A stretch of DNA of 64,000 nt from Anastrepha obliqua (GCF_027943255.1 NC_072893.1:61660001-61724000); one strand, 5' to 3'; positions 43,846-54,854 are shown, counted from the first letter of the stretch. Numbers and translations: made by a program. Notes: generated by a model from the sequence alone, not told the origin.

Positions 43846-44476
43846 CAGGGTCCGCCATATAACTTTACGAAATTAAAAATGCTATAAAAAAGAAACTACT
43901 CAATATTTTTCCAAACTGTTTTTTTTATTTTGAAGTACAATCCTTCCGGTTAATGATGGAATGCAACTTCATTCGGTTTGCCTCAGCTGCCGAACCAATT
44001 GGACTTTGTGCGGCGTCATACCAAGGGCTTTACGCAAAATTCGTCTCAATGATGTCTCCGAAATGTCCAATTGTTGAAAACGACGGTGAACTGATGTCCC
44101 TTTTGATTCACGAACACTCTCGGCCACAGCAGCAATATTTTCGGGTGTACGCACGGTTTTTGGTCGGTCACGCGTTGGTTTGTCAATAAGCAACCCAGTT
44201 TCTCTTACTTTTTTTCGCAAAGTAACGCACATACGCTTCATTTGGTGCTTTTCTTCTTTCCATTGCCGTACGTCATTTTCGTACACATTCTGCAACATTA
44301 CCATGATTTTCAAAGTAATGTCGCAATATTTCCCAGCGTTCTTTGAGCGTATACACAACCATTTTCGTTCAGCGGAAGAATAAAACTAATTTTCTGTCAA
44401 ATCAAATGACAGCTAAGTGTTACCATTCTTCAAATAATACCTAGTTCAAATCCGTAACGATAGATGGCGGGCCCTA
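43846..44476 (-). mobile_element. CAGGG-ended DNA transposon derivative, third family (631 bp)
   Basis: The left end CAGGGTCCGCCATATAACTT (then TACG) and the right end, inverted TAGGGCCCGCCATCTATCGT (then TACG), are imperfect inverted repeats. TA is at 43844-43845 and 44477-44478. The minus strand carries only the N-terminal part of a transposase. Terminal repeats differ in sequence from the neighbouring family at 42948 apart from the outer bases. Confidence 0.82.
43969..44362 (-). pseudogene. N-terminal transposase fragment, third family, frameshifted
   Basis: The family start is probably ATG at 44362 (MVVYTLKERWEILRHYFENH, then GNVAECVRK and a TGA). A second frame continues with KKVRETGLLIDKPTRDRPKT, ENIAAVAESVRESKGTSVHR, QQLDISETSLRRILRKALGM and TPHKVQLVRQL. 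This matches, in order, the DUF4817-like and second helix-turn-helix regions of the intact protein at 51312-52394. One stop and one frameshift separate the halves. The catalytic region is absent. Compared with the 43062 ORF this copy is decayed. Confidence 0.7.
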
Positions 44477-44478
44477 TA

Positions 44479-45756
44479 GTACTTAATATTATTAACTGGA
44501 AATAAATAAACGAATATAAAAAAATACTATCAGACTCATTCCTTAGTGGGAACGAAAGGTTAGACAAACGAATCGATTTCGTTTATCGAAGGCATTACCT
44601 ACGTCGTTCGCCATCCCTTATGTTGTAGTAGAATGTGAGATGAAACATTTGTCCTATGCGTAGTTCCCATATGCAATTAATTGAAGTATTAAATCGGTTC
44701 TGTTCGTTCTATTCGTTGTTGCCGACCGAAGAAACTGCTACTATATACATCTGCTGTTACTACTACTTTCTCTGCTAATAAAAATAAAATTCTGTTGACG
44801 AACACATACATTTAAGCCCTGTAAAAATTGTAAAGGCGCTTTCGCAAACTTTTATTTACAAACAAAAATAATGAGTCGCATAAGTACATAGTTTCTGAGT
44901 TACCCGCAATTAGCTACACAAATACATCATAAAAAATAAATGCACTGCAACAGTTGCATTTTACTGAACTCTACAATTTATTCCACTTGTTTGATTCTAC
45001 AAACTTTAAATGGAAGATGTATTCACTTAAAAGCAGCACGCATAGTGCTTAAATGCATACAAACGTCCAACTTAGCATTCACTCGGTTATTCCACGCAAC
45101 TCGACGTCTTAAAATCATAAATCCTGATAATACTAAAGTTATTGCATTTATGAGATATCTTTCTGAACTGAACAAAGTCATTGAAAAGTTAACACATTGA
45201 CTCTTTAGTACATAATAGCCGCGTGTGTCTTTTTTAAATTTGTATGAACCAATAAACATAAAGTTTTATAAGCGCTTATGAAATTATAAAATAGTTGTTG
45301 AATTCGGTGCTTCTAAATTTTCTTATGTAGTTTGTGTCGGCTTTTTGTATGCTGATTCCTGTACTCGTATGACTGTATGCACGCAAACGTGCACCTACTG
45401 TCAGTGACAAAATAAAGTGCGCACGACATATTAATGTCCTTTTTTTTTTGGTGGTTTTTGCACTAAGACAAAGAGACCGTGATTTGCCGAACCTGTAAAA
45501 AAGGCTCCGAGGAAAGTACAAAAGAATAAAGAATTAGGTGTCCTTGGGAGCTCCTCAAACTCATTTACCCTACAAAGTGTAGCCGTAATAAAGTTTGGCG
45601 TTGCCTATTTTGGCACTAGTCTGGGCATGATTCACCATAGATGCAATATACTGTGTTCGAGAGGGTAGATAGAATTACATATGAGTTGTATGAGCTTTCA
45701 GCAGCATGCACTTTTTGCAGAGAAATCCAGATTCAAAGGTCTGCTGGTTAAGCCAT
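44479..45756. other. Non-coding, nothing recognised
   Basis: AT-rich. Chance open frames at 44940-45200 and 45023-45259 on opposite strands cover each other. Confidence 0.45.
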
Positions 45757-45757
45757 A

Positions 45758-46305
45758 CGAGGGCGGTTAAATAAGTACCCGTATTTTTTGTTTTTTCGGT
45801 TTTGGATGAGGAGCGACCAGAACGTCCGGCAGACGTGGTAACCGTGGAAATCATTCACATCGACGTGATTTTCGTTGATCGACGAACAAAAGTGTGTCGA
45901 CCGAAATGGCAATTAATATTTTACAAGATAAATTAGGGACGAAAAAATTGTCGAAATTGCCCGATGGGTGCCGCGATTGCTCACAAGCAATAATAAACGG
46001 ATGCGGCTGTTAAATTCGAAGCAGCGTTTGGAGCTATTAGAGCGAGATCAGAAAACAAAATTTTGCGTCGAGTTGTCACCGTTGATAAAACCTGGATTCA
46101 TCATTACACACCAGAAACTGAGCAACAATCAAAGCGGCGGATTTCTCCCGGTGAATCTGCTCAAAAAAAACCGAAGACAGTCCCATCGGCCAGAAAGGTC
46201 ATGGTGACGATTTTTTGGGGTACGAACGGCGTCATCCTCGTGGATTTTTTGGAAGAAGGATCACTGGACAATACTACAGCGAGTTATTGGAACTTTAATT
46301 AAAAA
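45758..46305 (+). mobile_element. Mariner relic with one terminal repeat
   Basis: The left end CGAGGGCGGTTAAATAAGTA is preceded by TA (45756-45757). Coding pieces: GWVPRLLTSNNKRMRLLNSK (about 45965), FCVELS in one frame, RRVVTVDKTWIHHYTPETEQ (first catalytic block with Asp, about 46063), and KTVPSARKVMVTIFWGTNGV, LVDFLEEGS. Both the N-terminal half and everything after YWNF are missing; the sequence ends at an A-run near 46302. Inactive. Confidence 0.75.
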
Positions 46306-46991
46306 AAAAAAATTTGCGCGAATTGAACTTAAATTTTAAACCAATTCTATATTCAATATCGATGTTGGAATGATATTTTTTAAAAACTTCTAGTATACTT
46401 ATTTATTTAGTAAATTTTAACTTCTTTTTTTTATAAAAATAGATCATACTATAAAAAGAACCATACAAAGATAAATTTAGAAGTTTGAATAGAATTAAAA
46501 AAAAATGGGCGAATTTATATCAAAACTTGAAACTTTTTACCCAGTATTTTTAGAAAAATCTCGGGTATTCAGTTCTATAGAGCATTGAATTTTGGTATAG
46601 TGTAAGTTTCAGGTATATAAAAAATTACATTGATTTTTGACAATTTTCGGACGCAGCCTTGGGCATTTTCTCTATTTAACGCCTCCACTTGTAGTTAAAC
46701 TTTCAAACTTTTTAAACAAATTTTTGAAACTCATCATATTTTCATCAAAATCAGAATTATTAATCAGCAATTCCGTGTACGCAAGCTTATAGCCCATTCA
46801 ATTTTCATATAATAGAGTGCGCGTTTGAAGTGTCAATTTGTTTTTCACGCTGCCGGTCTTATTCATTTCCCCACATAAGAAATAATCAAACAAACAAAAG
46901 CTATTCGCGCTATTTCCGCACTTCTGCAATTCAGTCACCACAGTACGATTTTCTTTGCCACCTCACTCTATGTTGATGGAGTGAAATTTTA
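46306..46991. other. Non-coding, very AT-rich
   Basis: No gene or repeat boundary seen. Confidence 0.45.
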
Positions 46992-46999
46992 AACCAAAC
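46992..46999. repeat. 8-bp target-site duplication (left) of the MITE at 47000
   Basis: AACCAAAC, identical to 47209-47216. Confidence 0.9.
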
Positions 47000-47208
47000 C
47001 AAGGCGAATCTATCTCTTAAAGGTGGCATTGGTAAATCAGCAGATTTATTTTTTTCCCCCTTCGCCGTGTCCATATAGCTGTCAGCTCAGAATGAAACAA
47101 GGCGAACTCATTATTTGTTTTCTAGTTTCCCAAGACTTTACTTTGACAATCAAACGTACAGAGCTTTGTTGTTGGTCTGGTGCCACCACCTTTAATAAAT
47201 GCGCCTTG
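47000..47208. mobile_element. hAT-like MITE, copy 1 (209 bp)
   Basis: The left end CAAGGCGAATCTATCTCTTA (then AAGGTGG) and the right end CCACCTTTAATAAATGCGCC (then TTG) are imperfect inverted repeats of about 25 bases. Perfect 8-bp duplication AACCAAAC on both sides. The second copy is at 61600-61804. No coding capacity. The 8-bp duplication points to the hAT superfamily. Confidence 0.9.
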
Positions 47209-47216
47209 AACCAAAC

Positions 47217-49185
47217 TAAATGGAATTTATTTTAACAAATGAAGTAACGTGGTTATTCAATTTAAAACTAAAAAGCCTAATGCTTTGAAAATCTTGTAAC
47301 AGAACTAAAGAGTACTTTTATTGGTAGATCTAAATTTCATTTTTCACCACATTTCATGCGACACATTCCGTGTGATTTTTATACAATAGCGGCATTTCGC
47401 TGTCTATAGCAAAATACCAGTTTCTACCATATAAAATTACATGTCGGCGCGCCAAACATGTCGCCATACTCAAAGAATTGGCGAATTGGCAATGTGCAAT
47501 TTGCAACACAAAACGTGGCTATTGTCGGCGCACTTGAAGTTGCATTGCGAATTTCCGCCCTTTTGCTGTTAAATTTGTTCTCATCTCAATGCTGCAAATT
47601 CTCTAGCAGGGGAAGCAATGTAATTTGAGTTCTTAAATTAAAATTGTGGCAACAAAGAATACAGAAAGTGGTTTACGTTGCAGTTGCGTAGCAGGAAACG
47701 CTACGCTTCACTTTGTTTGATTGTTGCGCTAGCGTCTTACGCCAACCAGTCTATGCCACCATTTGGCTGAGGCTGGCAATGCTTGCGATTGTTTGGTGCA
47801 CCATTTAAATGCGCATAGTAATGCATCTTCATTGGCAGCGACGAAATGGTGCAGCAGGCAAGGTGCTGCAAGCGTAGTTGCAACAAGAAGCTTAGCGCGC
47901 TTTATCAAACATTCCAATCGCCCACTTGTCCCGTAATCCCGCCAGAACTTGAAAATATTTTAAGTGCAAGTGCGGTAGTATTGGCAAGCTCACTTTATAT
48001 AGGCGAATATGCGTGTTTGTGTGTGTGTGATTTACACTCGTATACGTATTTGCGCGTATATACATGCATATATGTGTGTGTGTTTGGGTGTCTGCCATTG
48101 TTGTTCTTAGTCCGCCATTTGTTGGCCACTTTTGCCAGATAATAAATCTTTGCATTTCCTTTGGTTGGCTGTTCTCATTGCACTTGCAACATATTAACTG
48201 GCAACAACTGCACCGACAACAGAAAACTTGCCGTGTACAGTGACAGTTTTATTACACAGTTTGAATGCCTTAACTCGTCGAACAAAGAATAACAAAAACA
48301 ACACTAGCACAAGCTTCAATGGCCACAAGGTGGCTAACGGCGCACGCTTCGAAGGGAGTTTGCCACAAGTTGTCCTTTTGGCAACATTGCCTTGAGCTTT
48401 GTGCGCAACGCTGGTTGAGTTGCAGCGCTTGCAACATTTTGCGGTTGCTCCATACGAGACGCTTCAAATCGCACCGGCAGCAATGTGGCAAATAAATTGT
48501 CGGCATCGCTCCCCGCTCCGTTTGTCAGCTATGAATGTTTAGTTACCTTTGTAGGTACACGTACTCGTATGAGTGCTATAGTATGTGTGTAGTAAGAGGG
48601 GGTAGGTGTGCTTGTCGGCATTGTAAACAGCATTAGTGCATGTGTGTGTGCATGTAACTACATGGTATTGATTTCAACGGAATAAACCAGCTAAGCGAAA
48701 TTACTTACAGTGGGGAGTATAACTGAGCGCATGCATATATTTTTTATTATTTTAAATGTTTTTCGAAATAAAATTCTTTTGGTATTTTTTTTAAATATTG
48801 CTTTTTGCTATGTATAGTGGAGCTTCCTTTGGACGGACACTCACCGTCAGCCAACTTTTGTCAGCCCAAGAAAGGTCTCCGCTCAAGGAGAGGGTAGCAT
48901 AGTTTAAAACTTTCTAGCTTTTTAATTAATTGAGTCATATTTCTTATTTAAATAAAAGTTAGTCATATTAAATCATTCAAACCAAAATGTTGAAACCTTG
49001 GATGAAATTTTTATATATTTTATAAAGTGGAATATACCTACGGCTGTTATTTGGAGATTTCCAGTTTTCTATAGACAGTCTTAAACGTGTGTAAAAGTGT
49101 TCTTGAAATTTGTACTCTGCCCTTTAAATATTGGTGATCCATACCTATACTATTCTGGTAAAATCATTGATATTATTGTAAAAAG
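47217..49185. other. Repeat-poor non-coding DNA
   Basis: No transposon or gene motif recognised between the MITE and the Mutator-like gene. (TG)/(CA)-rich stretches lie near 48010-48080 and 48640. GC content is higher than in the neighbouring AT-rich parts, and the segment may be host intergenic or intron sequence. Confidence 0.4.
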
Positions 49186-49189
49186 TTCC

Positions 49190-50085
49190 TACTGCAAACA
49201 GTAAAGGAAGAAACTCGATACTGAAGAATATAATGAGTGGTATGAAGAACATGAAAATACTTGCACTGCAAATCATTCTGGTTCTTTTGAGAAAATGGAA
49301 GTAGATTCAGTCGTCGAAATGTTCTTACGTTCATTGGAAAAACTTGGAATCATGTACAAAAATTACATTGGAGACGGTGACTCCAAAACGTACTCAGAAA
49401 TTTTAAATGCTGTACCCTACGGTGATCAAGAAGTTGTGAAAGAAGAATGTATTGGACACGTACAGAAACGAATGAGCCCGCGACTACGAGTTTGTGTAAA
49501 AAAACATGTTGAAACAGTTGAAAACAAAAAAATATAAAAAAAAACTCTCGGGAGAAAAGGTATCTTACTGGAAAGATGATCGATAAGAAATTGTGATTCC
49601 ATTGAAAAAATGTATAATGCCATCTGAGCCATTTCATTTCATTATTGTTCAACTGACCAACTGCAGCTGCCAATCAATCCACTTTCGAGCATGATTACGA
49701 GCCATTACCAGAATATGTTCCTGAGGCTATACTTTCGATTTATACAGATCTGAGCAGTGAGAATTTATTAGAAAGACGTGTGGGTGGTTTTAACCAAAAC
49801 AACAACGAGAGCTACAATCAACTGATTTGGGAAATCTTTCCCAAAATGGTTCCGGCCGGTTCGAAAACTGTGCAAATCGCTGTATACATAGCTGCTGACA
49901 TATTTAACGAAGAAATGGCATTCCTATTGTATTATATGAGGGCAATAGGAATTAAACTTGGGCCCAATGCGAATTCATATGCCGAAAAAGAAGATGAGCA
50001 GCACGTGAACATTTCCTATCGCAGAGCGCGTGAGAGTACCCGAGATGAAAGAATGACCCGCAGACAACATCAGCTAGACTTTTAA
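49190..50085 (+). pseudogene. Mutator-like transposase domain pseudogene
   Basis: Plus strand, in three frames: EYNEWYEEHENTCTANHSGS (about 49235), MEVDSVVEMFLRSLEKLG, YKNYIGDGDSKTYSEILNAV (about 49350, acidic residues kept), and VVKEECIGHVQKRMSPRLR. Then a frame change, RNCDSIEKMYNAI, another change, YEPLPEYVPEAILSIYTDLS-like text, and the open segment RVGGFNQNNNESYNQLIWEI followed by FPKMVPAGSKTVQIAVYIAA. It continues with YYMRAIGIKLGPNANSYAEK and ends RRQHQLDF with TAA at 50083. This is the order of the Mutator-like transposase domain (Pfam type) found in insects and other animals. At least one stop after VENKKI and two frameshifts inactivate it. The N-terminal part was not recognised and no terminal repeats were found. 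Confidence 0.8.
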
Positions 50086-50390
50086 AGTCGGTGACCAACA
50101 TTACTCGAAAATGGCTAAACCGATTAGTTTCAAATTTTAACACGAGCTTCTTAAATATATTTTTTAGTAATTAGGCGAAGTTTTTTTCTCACCGATAAAT
50201 ATTTTTGTTTTTTATAAACCGCCATTTTGTCAAAAAAAAAAAAATTATTTTGCTTATTCCTTCGATTAATTACTAGATTTAACGTTATTTTAAGGAAATC
50301 TGTTTGGTCTGTTAATTTCATAAGATCCGGTTCACCGAAAAACGTCTTTTTGAGAGGAGCTCCCGGAGATCAACTGTAGCTCCTTTCCAA
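50086..50390. other. 3' non-coding region of the Mutator-like relic
   Basis: Blocks such as CATTACTCGAAAATGG, TCCTTCGATTAATTACTAGA and CACCGAAAAACGTC occur in the same order as similar blocks inside the TTAA-flanked element at about 26640-26960 (GATTACTCGAAAAGTT, TCCTTCGTCCAGTAACGAGA). The resemblance was judged by eye. Confidence 0.45.
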
Positions 50391-51192
50391 ATAAATATCT
50401 TCACTAATACTCAGTCTTAAAATACAGTTAAAAGATAACAAACATGAGTACAAATGTATAATGCAAAAAATTTGAAAGTTTTCTCAGAAAAAATTCTGGA
50501 AAATTTGTTTTTTTTCGGCCTTCTAACTGCATATAATCTCTTAATTTTGCTGATCCTAACCTTCCTACAATTCATTTGCTTTTTATTAGTCTCCAATCTC
50601 CTGAAACGAGGAAACCAATTTTTTTGCTTTCCTTTTTTTTAATATAATTAATGGGAGTGTCGACTATCCGTCCTTGTTGCAAAATATCAATTTTCTTGTA
50701 CCGCCGAGAACACTACGTAATTTCAGTCCCTTCTATCCAGATAAAGTCTCGATTAATTATGCAAGGAATGCGCCCTTATTACGTGCACTCTGCGAATTCA
50801 ACGATATCTCGAATTCTGTCTGCCTTGATTTTTCATTATCTAAAACTTCTTTTCTCTCTTTGTTATATTCTGCCTGCTAATTTATTATAGAAAAAATCTT
50901 GCATAATCTTATTTGATTTTAATTTCCAGCCTTAGTTAAGTAGTCAGAAAGAGTTTTCTTCATTTACTTTATTGAATAAAAAATAAAGAAATAAATAAAA
51001 AAATGAATAAATAAATAAAGTTTGTGTAAAGCTTGAAACTCGATTTACTTATAAAAAATATATCGTAATGTCACAGTTACGCTTCCCACTACTCGTAGAC
51101 ATAGGTGTAGCTATTTGCTTCATTGTGCCACCGATGATTCACCGTTTTGTTTTTCGTAGGACACATTGATCTTTGTCAAAGAAATTGCTATA
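50391..51192. other. Non-coding, AT-rich
   Basis: Nothing recognised; AAATAAATAAAT run near 50990-51020. Confidence 0.45.
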
Positions 51193-51194
51193 TA

Positions 51195-52507
51195 CAGGGT
51201 GGCTGATGAATTTTGCTACATTAAGAAACTCAAATAACTTTTTTTTTTAGTGTATGGAATTCATTTATTTTTTTTTCAAGTTGAAGGTCATTAAATTTTA
51301 TTAAATGTAGCTTAACTAGTTTTAAAAATAATAGAATTTAAATGCCCCCCATGCTCGTTGACACAAGTGCGGCATCTTAGTAAAAAGTTGTTCATTGCTG
51401 CTTTGAGAGTTGCGACAGGAATAGCCGCAATTGTTGCCCGAATGGATTGTTTTAGTTCATCCAAATTTGTTGGCTTTGTTTTATAAACTTCTTGTTTACA
51501 TAAACCCCACAAGAAAAAGTCAAGTGCAGTAAGGTTAGGCGACCTGGGGGGCCAACGAAATTCGGAGTTTCTTGAAATCAGTTTATTGGGAAATTTTCGT
51601 CGCAACTCTGTCATAACAGTCTGGGCTATGTGAGACGTTGCCCCATCTTGTTGAAACCACACAGAGTTGAAAGGAATTCTCTTTCGGCGTAGTTCTGGAT
51701 AGAAAAATTCTTTCAGCATTTTCAAATAACGGTCTCCAGTAATCGTAACGGTGTGACCATTTTCTTCAAAAAAATAAGGCCCAACAATACACCGTGAAGA
51801 AACCGCACACCACACTGTCACGCGAAGAGGATGCAATTCCGTCTCGTGGAGTATCTGTGGGTTAGAAGTACTCCATATTCGACAATTTTGTTTGTTCACA
51901 TTGCCGTTTAAATCGAAATGGGCCTCATCAGACATGAAAAGGCAGTTTAACATGTTTTGGTCTTCTTCCACCATTTGCAGGATCTTCTGGCAAAATTCCA
52001 AGCGAATCGGCAAGTCTGCTGCATTCAGTTTGTTAACCATTTGAATTTTGTAGGGAAATAAGTCTAAATCTTTGTGCATTATTGTTTGCAAAGACTGTCG
52101 GCTGACACCAAGTTGAGCAGATAAGCTTCTTGTTGAAACCCTTGGACTGCTTTGTATAGCTGCAGCTACAGCAGCGATCGTTTCCTCCGTCCGAACTGGT
52201 GGGTTTCGATGATAAGGCCTTCTTGCGACTGTTCCTTGCTCAGCAAAATTATTCACCAGTCTCATTATGGTCCATCTGCTCGGGGGATCGCCGCCAAACA
52301 TCCGCCTGTACTCTCTCTGTACCAAAACTACGGACTCCAGTGCATGATAGCGGCGGACTATCCAAATTCTTGTTTGCGTGTCCCAGTTATCCATTTTAAT
52401 AAATTCTAAAGATCAATCTGCAAATTAAAACAAAAATGGAACAGATAACTTAAAAAGAAAAAAAGTTATTCAATTTTTTTTGGTAGCGGCTTTCATCAGT
52501 CACCCTG
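51195..52507 (-). mobile_element. Complete DD41D (rosa-type) Tc1/mariner transposon (1313 bp)
   Basis: The left end CAGGGTGGCTGATGAATTTT (then GCTAC) and the right end, inverted CAGGGTGACTGATGAAAGCC (then GCTAC), are imperfect inverted repeats. They are flanked by TA at 51193-51194 and 52508-52509. Between them lies a single open gene on the minus strand filling most of the element. The layout is that of a complete autonomous copy. The DD41D spacing matches the rosa group first described from a tephritid fly; this naming rests on spacing and is not confirmed by alignment. Confidence 0.93.
51312..52394 (-). CDS. DD41D Tc1/mariner transposase, intact (360 aa)
   Basis: A transposase that would bind the element's ends and catalyse cut-and-paste transposition in the nucleus. 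ATG at 52394, stop at 51312, no interruption. Residues 5-60 form a DUF4817-like helix-turn-helix (IVRRYHALESVVLVQREYRR, PSRWTIMRLVNNF). Residues 60-70 are a basic linker. Residues 70-125 are the second helix-turn-helix (SAQLGVSRQSLQTIMHKDLD). Catalytic domain: Asp156 in LFMSDEAHFDLNG, Asp250 in VWFQQDGATSHIA, Asp292 in PPRSPNLTALDFFLWG. There are exactly 41 residues between the last two, so DD41D. The C terminus (RCRTCVNEHGGHLNSI) matches the family's usual end. The length is typical (about 340-360). All catalytic residues and terminal repeats are present, so activity is plausible but untested. Confidence 0.93.
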   Translation of the reverse strand: MDNWDTQTRIWIVRRYHALESVVLVQREYRRMFGGDPPSRWTIMRLVNNFAEQGTVARRPYHRNPPVRTEETIAAVAAAIQSSPRVSTRSLSAQLGVSRQSLQTIMHKDLDLFPYKIQMVNKLNAADLPIRLEFCQKILQMVEEDQNMLNCLFMSDEAHFDLNGNVNKQNCRIWSTSNPQILHETELHPLRVTVWCAVSSRCIVGPYFFEENGHTVTITGDRYLKMLKEFFYPELRRKRIPFNSVWFQQDGATSHIAQTVMTELRRKFPNKLISRNSEFRWPPRSPNLTALDFFLWGLCKQEVYKTKPTNLDELKQSIRATIAAIPVATLKAAMNNFLLRCRTCVNEHGGHLNSIIFKTS

Positions 52508-52514
52508 TACATGT

Positions 52515-52545
52515 GTATGTATGTATGTATGTATGTAAGTATGTA
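52515..52545. repeat. (TATG)n microsatellite
   Basis: Repeated GTAT/TATG units immediately beyond the transposon. Confidence 0.85.
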
Positions 52546-53175
52546 AATGCTTGTGCCTAAATCATGGCAACTGGTTTGGACAACAAAGCAAATTGTGTCC
52601 ACTTTTAATAGTAATTTCTTGTCGACTCACTCCCATAACTTACGTCAATGTTGAACCGTTTTTCTACAGCGAATAACTGAAATACACTCGTCTTCTCTCT
52701 CTCAAGAAAGTCCATTATTGGAAATAACGGCAGGGTGCAAAGGCCTTACTCCATTGAAACTGGTAAGTATTTAAAATCAAGTTAGCCAATATGCCAAAAG
52801 AGATCGCCTGGAAAGCCTTCTTGGTCATCGATGGGGTAATGGTGCCTACAAATCAATATATTGAGATGTGAATGAACAATTTCTAAAACGAACAATTTTT
52901 GTAGTACTTAAGAATGAAAAGTACATGCCAGGATTCATACGTATTGCCAATGTTTCATTGGGGCTTCTACAGTTCGTTTACTCTCTCATCTGCCTATCTG
53001 TTACGGTTGGTTAGATTAACAGTTCGTTCCATAAACGCAGTACTATAATACTTCAAGCTTCTAAGCCACGAAAGTATAGTCTCAGGGTGACGTGGCTTGC
53101 TATGCACTCAGCTCTTGTATGGTTTTAATTAGATTGCTTGTGTGGGGCCACGCTGCCACAAGCTACGTTGGCCAT
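52546..53175. other. Non-coding, nothing recognised
   Basis: No gene or repeat boundary seen. Confidence 0.4.
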
Positions 53176-53340
53176 CTGATAGCGGTTGCCTCACGGCAGG
53201 CAATGGCAAATATCCGAGAATAATTTTGCCATGAAAAACTTCACATAAAAAACTATCTGCCTTTCGGAGGCAGCATGAAACTGTAGGCCTCTCCACAAAT
53301 ACGAAGAACAGCTCAGCCAAACATCCAATAAGGCTGAAAC
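53176..53340 (+). repeat. tRNA-derived SINE, 5'-truncated copy
   Basis: AGCGGTTGCCTCACGGCAGG, CAATGGCAAATATCCGAG, GAAACTGTAGGCCTCTCC and AGCTCAGCCAAACATCC follow the SINE body and 3' region. The tRNA-like head is missing or unrecognisable. Confidence 0.7.
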
Positions 53341-53587
53341 TGAAACATATTAATGAAAAACTCTTCAAATATCGTACTAAATTACCTAATTGTCTGACTC
53401 TATAATTAGGGAAACCTGTTTTGGCAGAAAGAAAGTTCAAAGTTGAAATATGCAATCGAGATGTTTTGAAAAACGGGTTTCCAAACTTTCTTTCCAGATG
53501 CGTGCACTGATACAGTGAGAGTAAATCAATATGTAAAGCAGAAAATGTAACCCTGCCTCTATTTAAAATATCAATCAGAGCCCTGTA

Positions 53588-53840
53588 AGACGGCTAACGT
53601 AGCCAAATGCGTTCGTGCGTGACTACCATTTGGAAGTTCGCAGGTTTGAATCTCCGTGCATGACACACCAAATCACAGAAAACGTTTTTTTTTTCTAATA
53701 GCGATCGCTCCTAGGCCGTCTTTGGCAATACTCCGAGTGTATTTCTGTCATGAAAAAGCTCCTCATATAAAACCAGCTGCCATTCGTAGACGGTATAATT
53801 CTGTAGGTCCCTTCAGAAATGTTTCACAAACCTAAAAATT
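53588..53840 (+). repeat. tRNA-derived SINE, degraded full-length copy
   Basis: Head ACGGCTAACGTAGCCAAATG with GGTTTGAATCTCC (B-box like), AGCGATCGCTCCTAGG, CTCCGAGTGTATTTCTGTCA, CTGCCATTCG and CTGTAGGTCCCTTC. The 3' end is shortened. Confidence 0.75.
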
Positions 53841-54782
53841 GCACAACTCGTATTGTGAAAAGTATACACCTATTTAGCAATATTAAATTTTTTTTAAAAC
53901 AGAACTCGAAGTTTGAATTTTGCCGGTCACGTTTTCATTACACAGACTGTACATACTAAGTTAGGGATTGGATGGTTCCAGTGGTCAAGCGATTTATGAA
54001 CTGAGCAAAACTTTTCTGAGCCACTCAGCTCAAACCATGCAGATTACAACCCTCTTTGTATCATCTGTGATTCCTTTGCACCTTTTATCAGTAACTGGGG
54101 CATTAATTTGCAATAATCGCACTCCTCAATTGGTTAGACGTTGAGTTAACATAAAAAAAAATAATTATGAAAATTTAGTTAGATAATGATTGGGGTATTT
54201 TCAATTTTAAAATCGTCAATTTATTTGCCATATTAACCTTCATGCTTTAATAGAAATTGAGTTTTTTATCTTTTTGCGATTTTGGTCAACAAAATTCGTA
54301 ATTTTACCCATAGTGAAGTAAGTGTCTGAAATTTTTTATAATTACTATATATCTTCATATGTATATACAAACCACACAATTTGTAAGCCAATAGAGTCAA
54401 AATATGGACAATTTGATTTCATTTTCTCTGTATTGTCTTAAAAAAAAATGTTACGCCTTTAAGAAAATATTTTGGTAGTTACGAATTTTTCTTTAAATTA
54501 GCTTATAAGTGGCCGTAATTTTTCTCTGTTTCTTATATTTATTTTTTTACTTCTTTTGCTATTGCTGCTGTTACTTTTTCACGCCAATTTCTGCTATTTT
54601 CAATTACCGCTAAGTGGTTTTCGGTTGCTGCTGTTGCACCATAGGCAACCGCCGCTGCCTTGGGTGTGGCTGAGGCACGTCTAAACATACGCATATGCAT
54701 ATGCGCGTACATATTTACTGATTTTTATCTTCTTTTTCGCTCTTATTCACTTTCAAATGGCTTCAGCGATAAGCTTCCAATA
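53841..54782. other. Non-coding upstream of the tRNA gene
   Basis: AT-rich; no gene recognised. Confidence 0.45.
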
Positions 54783-54854
54783 GCCGTGATCGTCTAGTGG
54801 TTAGGACCCTACGTTGTGGCCGTAGTAACCCAGGTTCGAATCCTGGTCACGGCA
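54783..54854 (+). tRNA. tRNA-His (anticodon GTG)
   Basis: Complete cloverleaf. The acceptor stem GCCGTGA (54783-54789) pairs with TCACGGC (54847-54853), with A as discriminator base. The D-arm contains TCTAGTGGTTAGGA (A box). The anticodon stem is CTACG/CGTAG with loop TTGTGGC, so the anticodon is GTG (His). The T-arm contains GGTTCGAATCC (54833-54843, B box). CCA is not encoded and the extra 5' G is added after transcription, as usual for eukaryotes. There is no intron. A T-run at 54896-54901 can terminate RNA polymerase III. All stems are perfect, so it is very likely functional; no other tRNA gene is nearby. Confidence 0.96.

Noticed and set aside
47846..48155. Overlapping open frames on both strands near 48 kb
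   Set aside because: Largely driven by TG/CA and TATA-rich runs; no protein-like motif.
52515..52545. CRISPR-like or satellite array
   Set aside because: It is a simple TATG microsatellite; there are no spacers.
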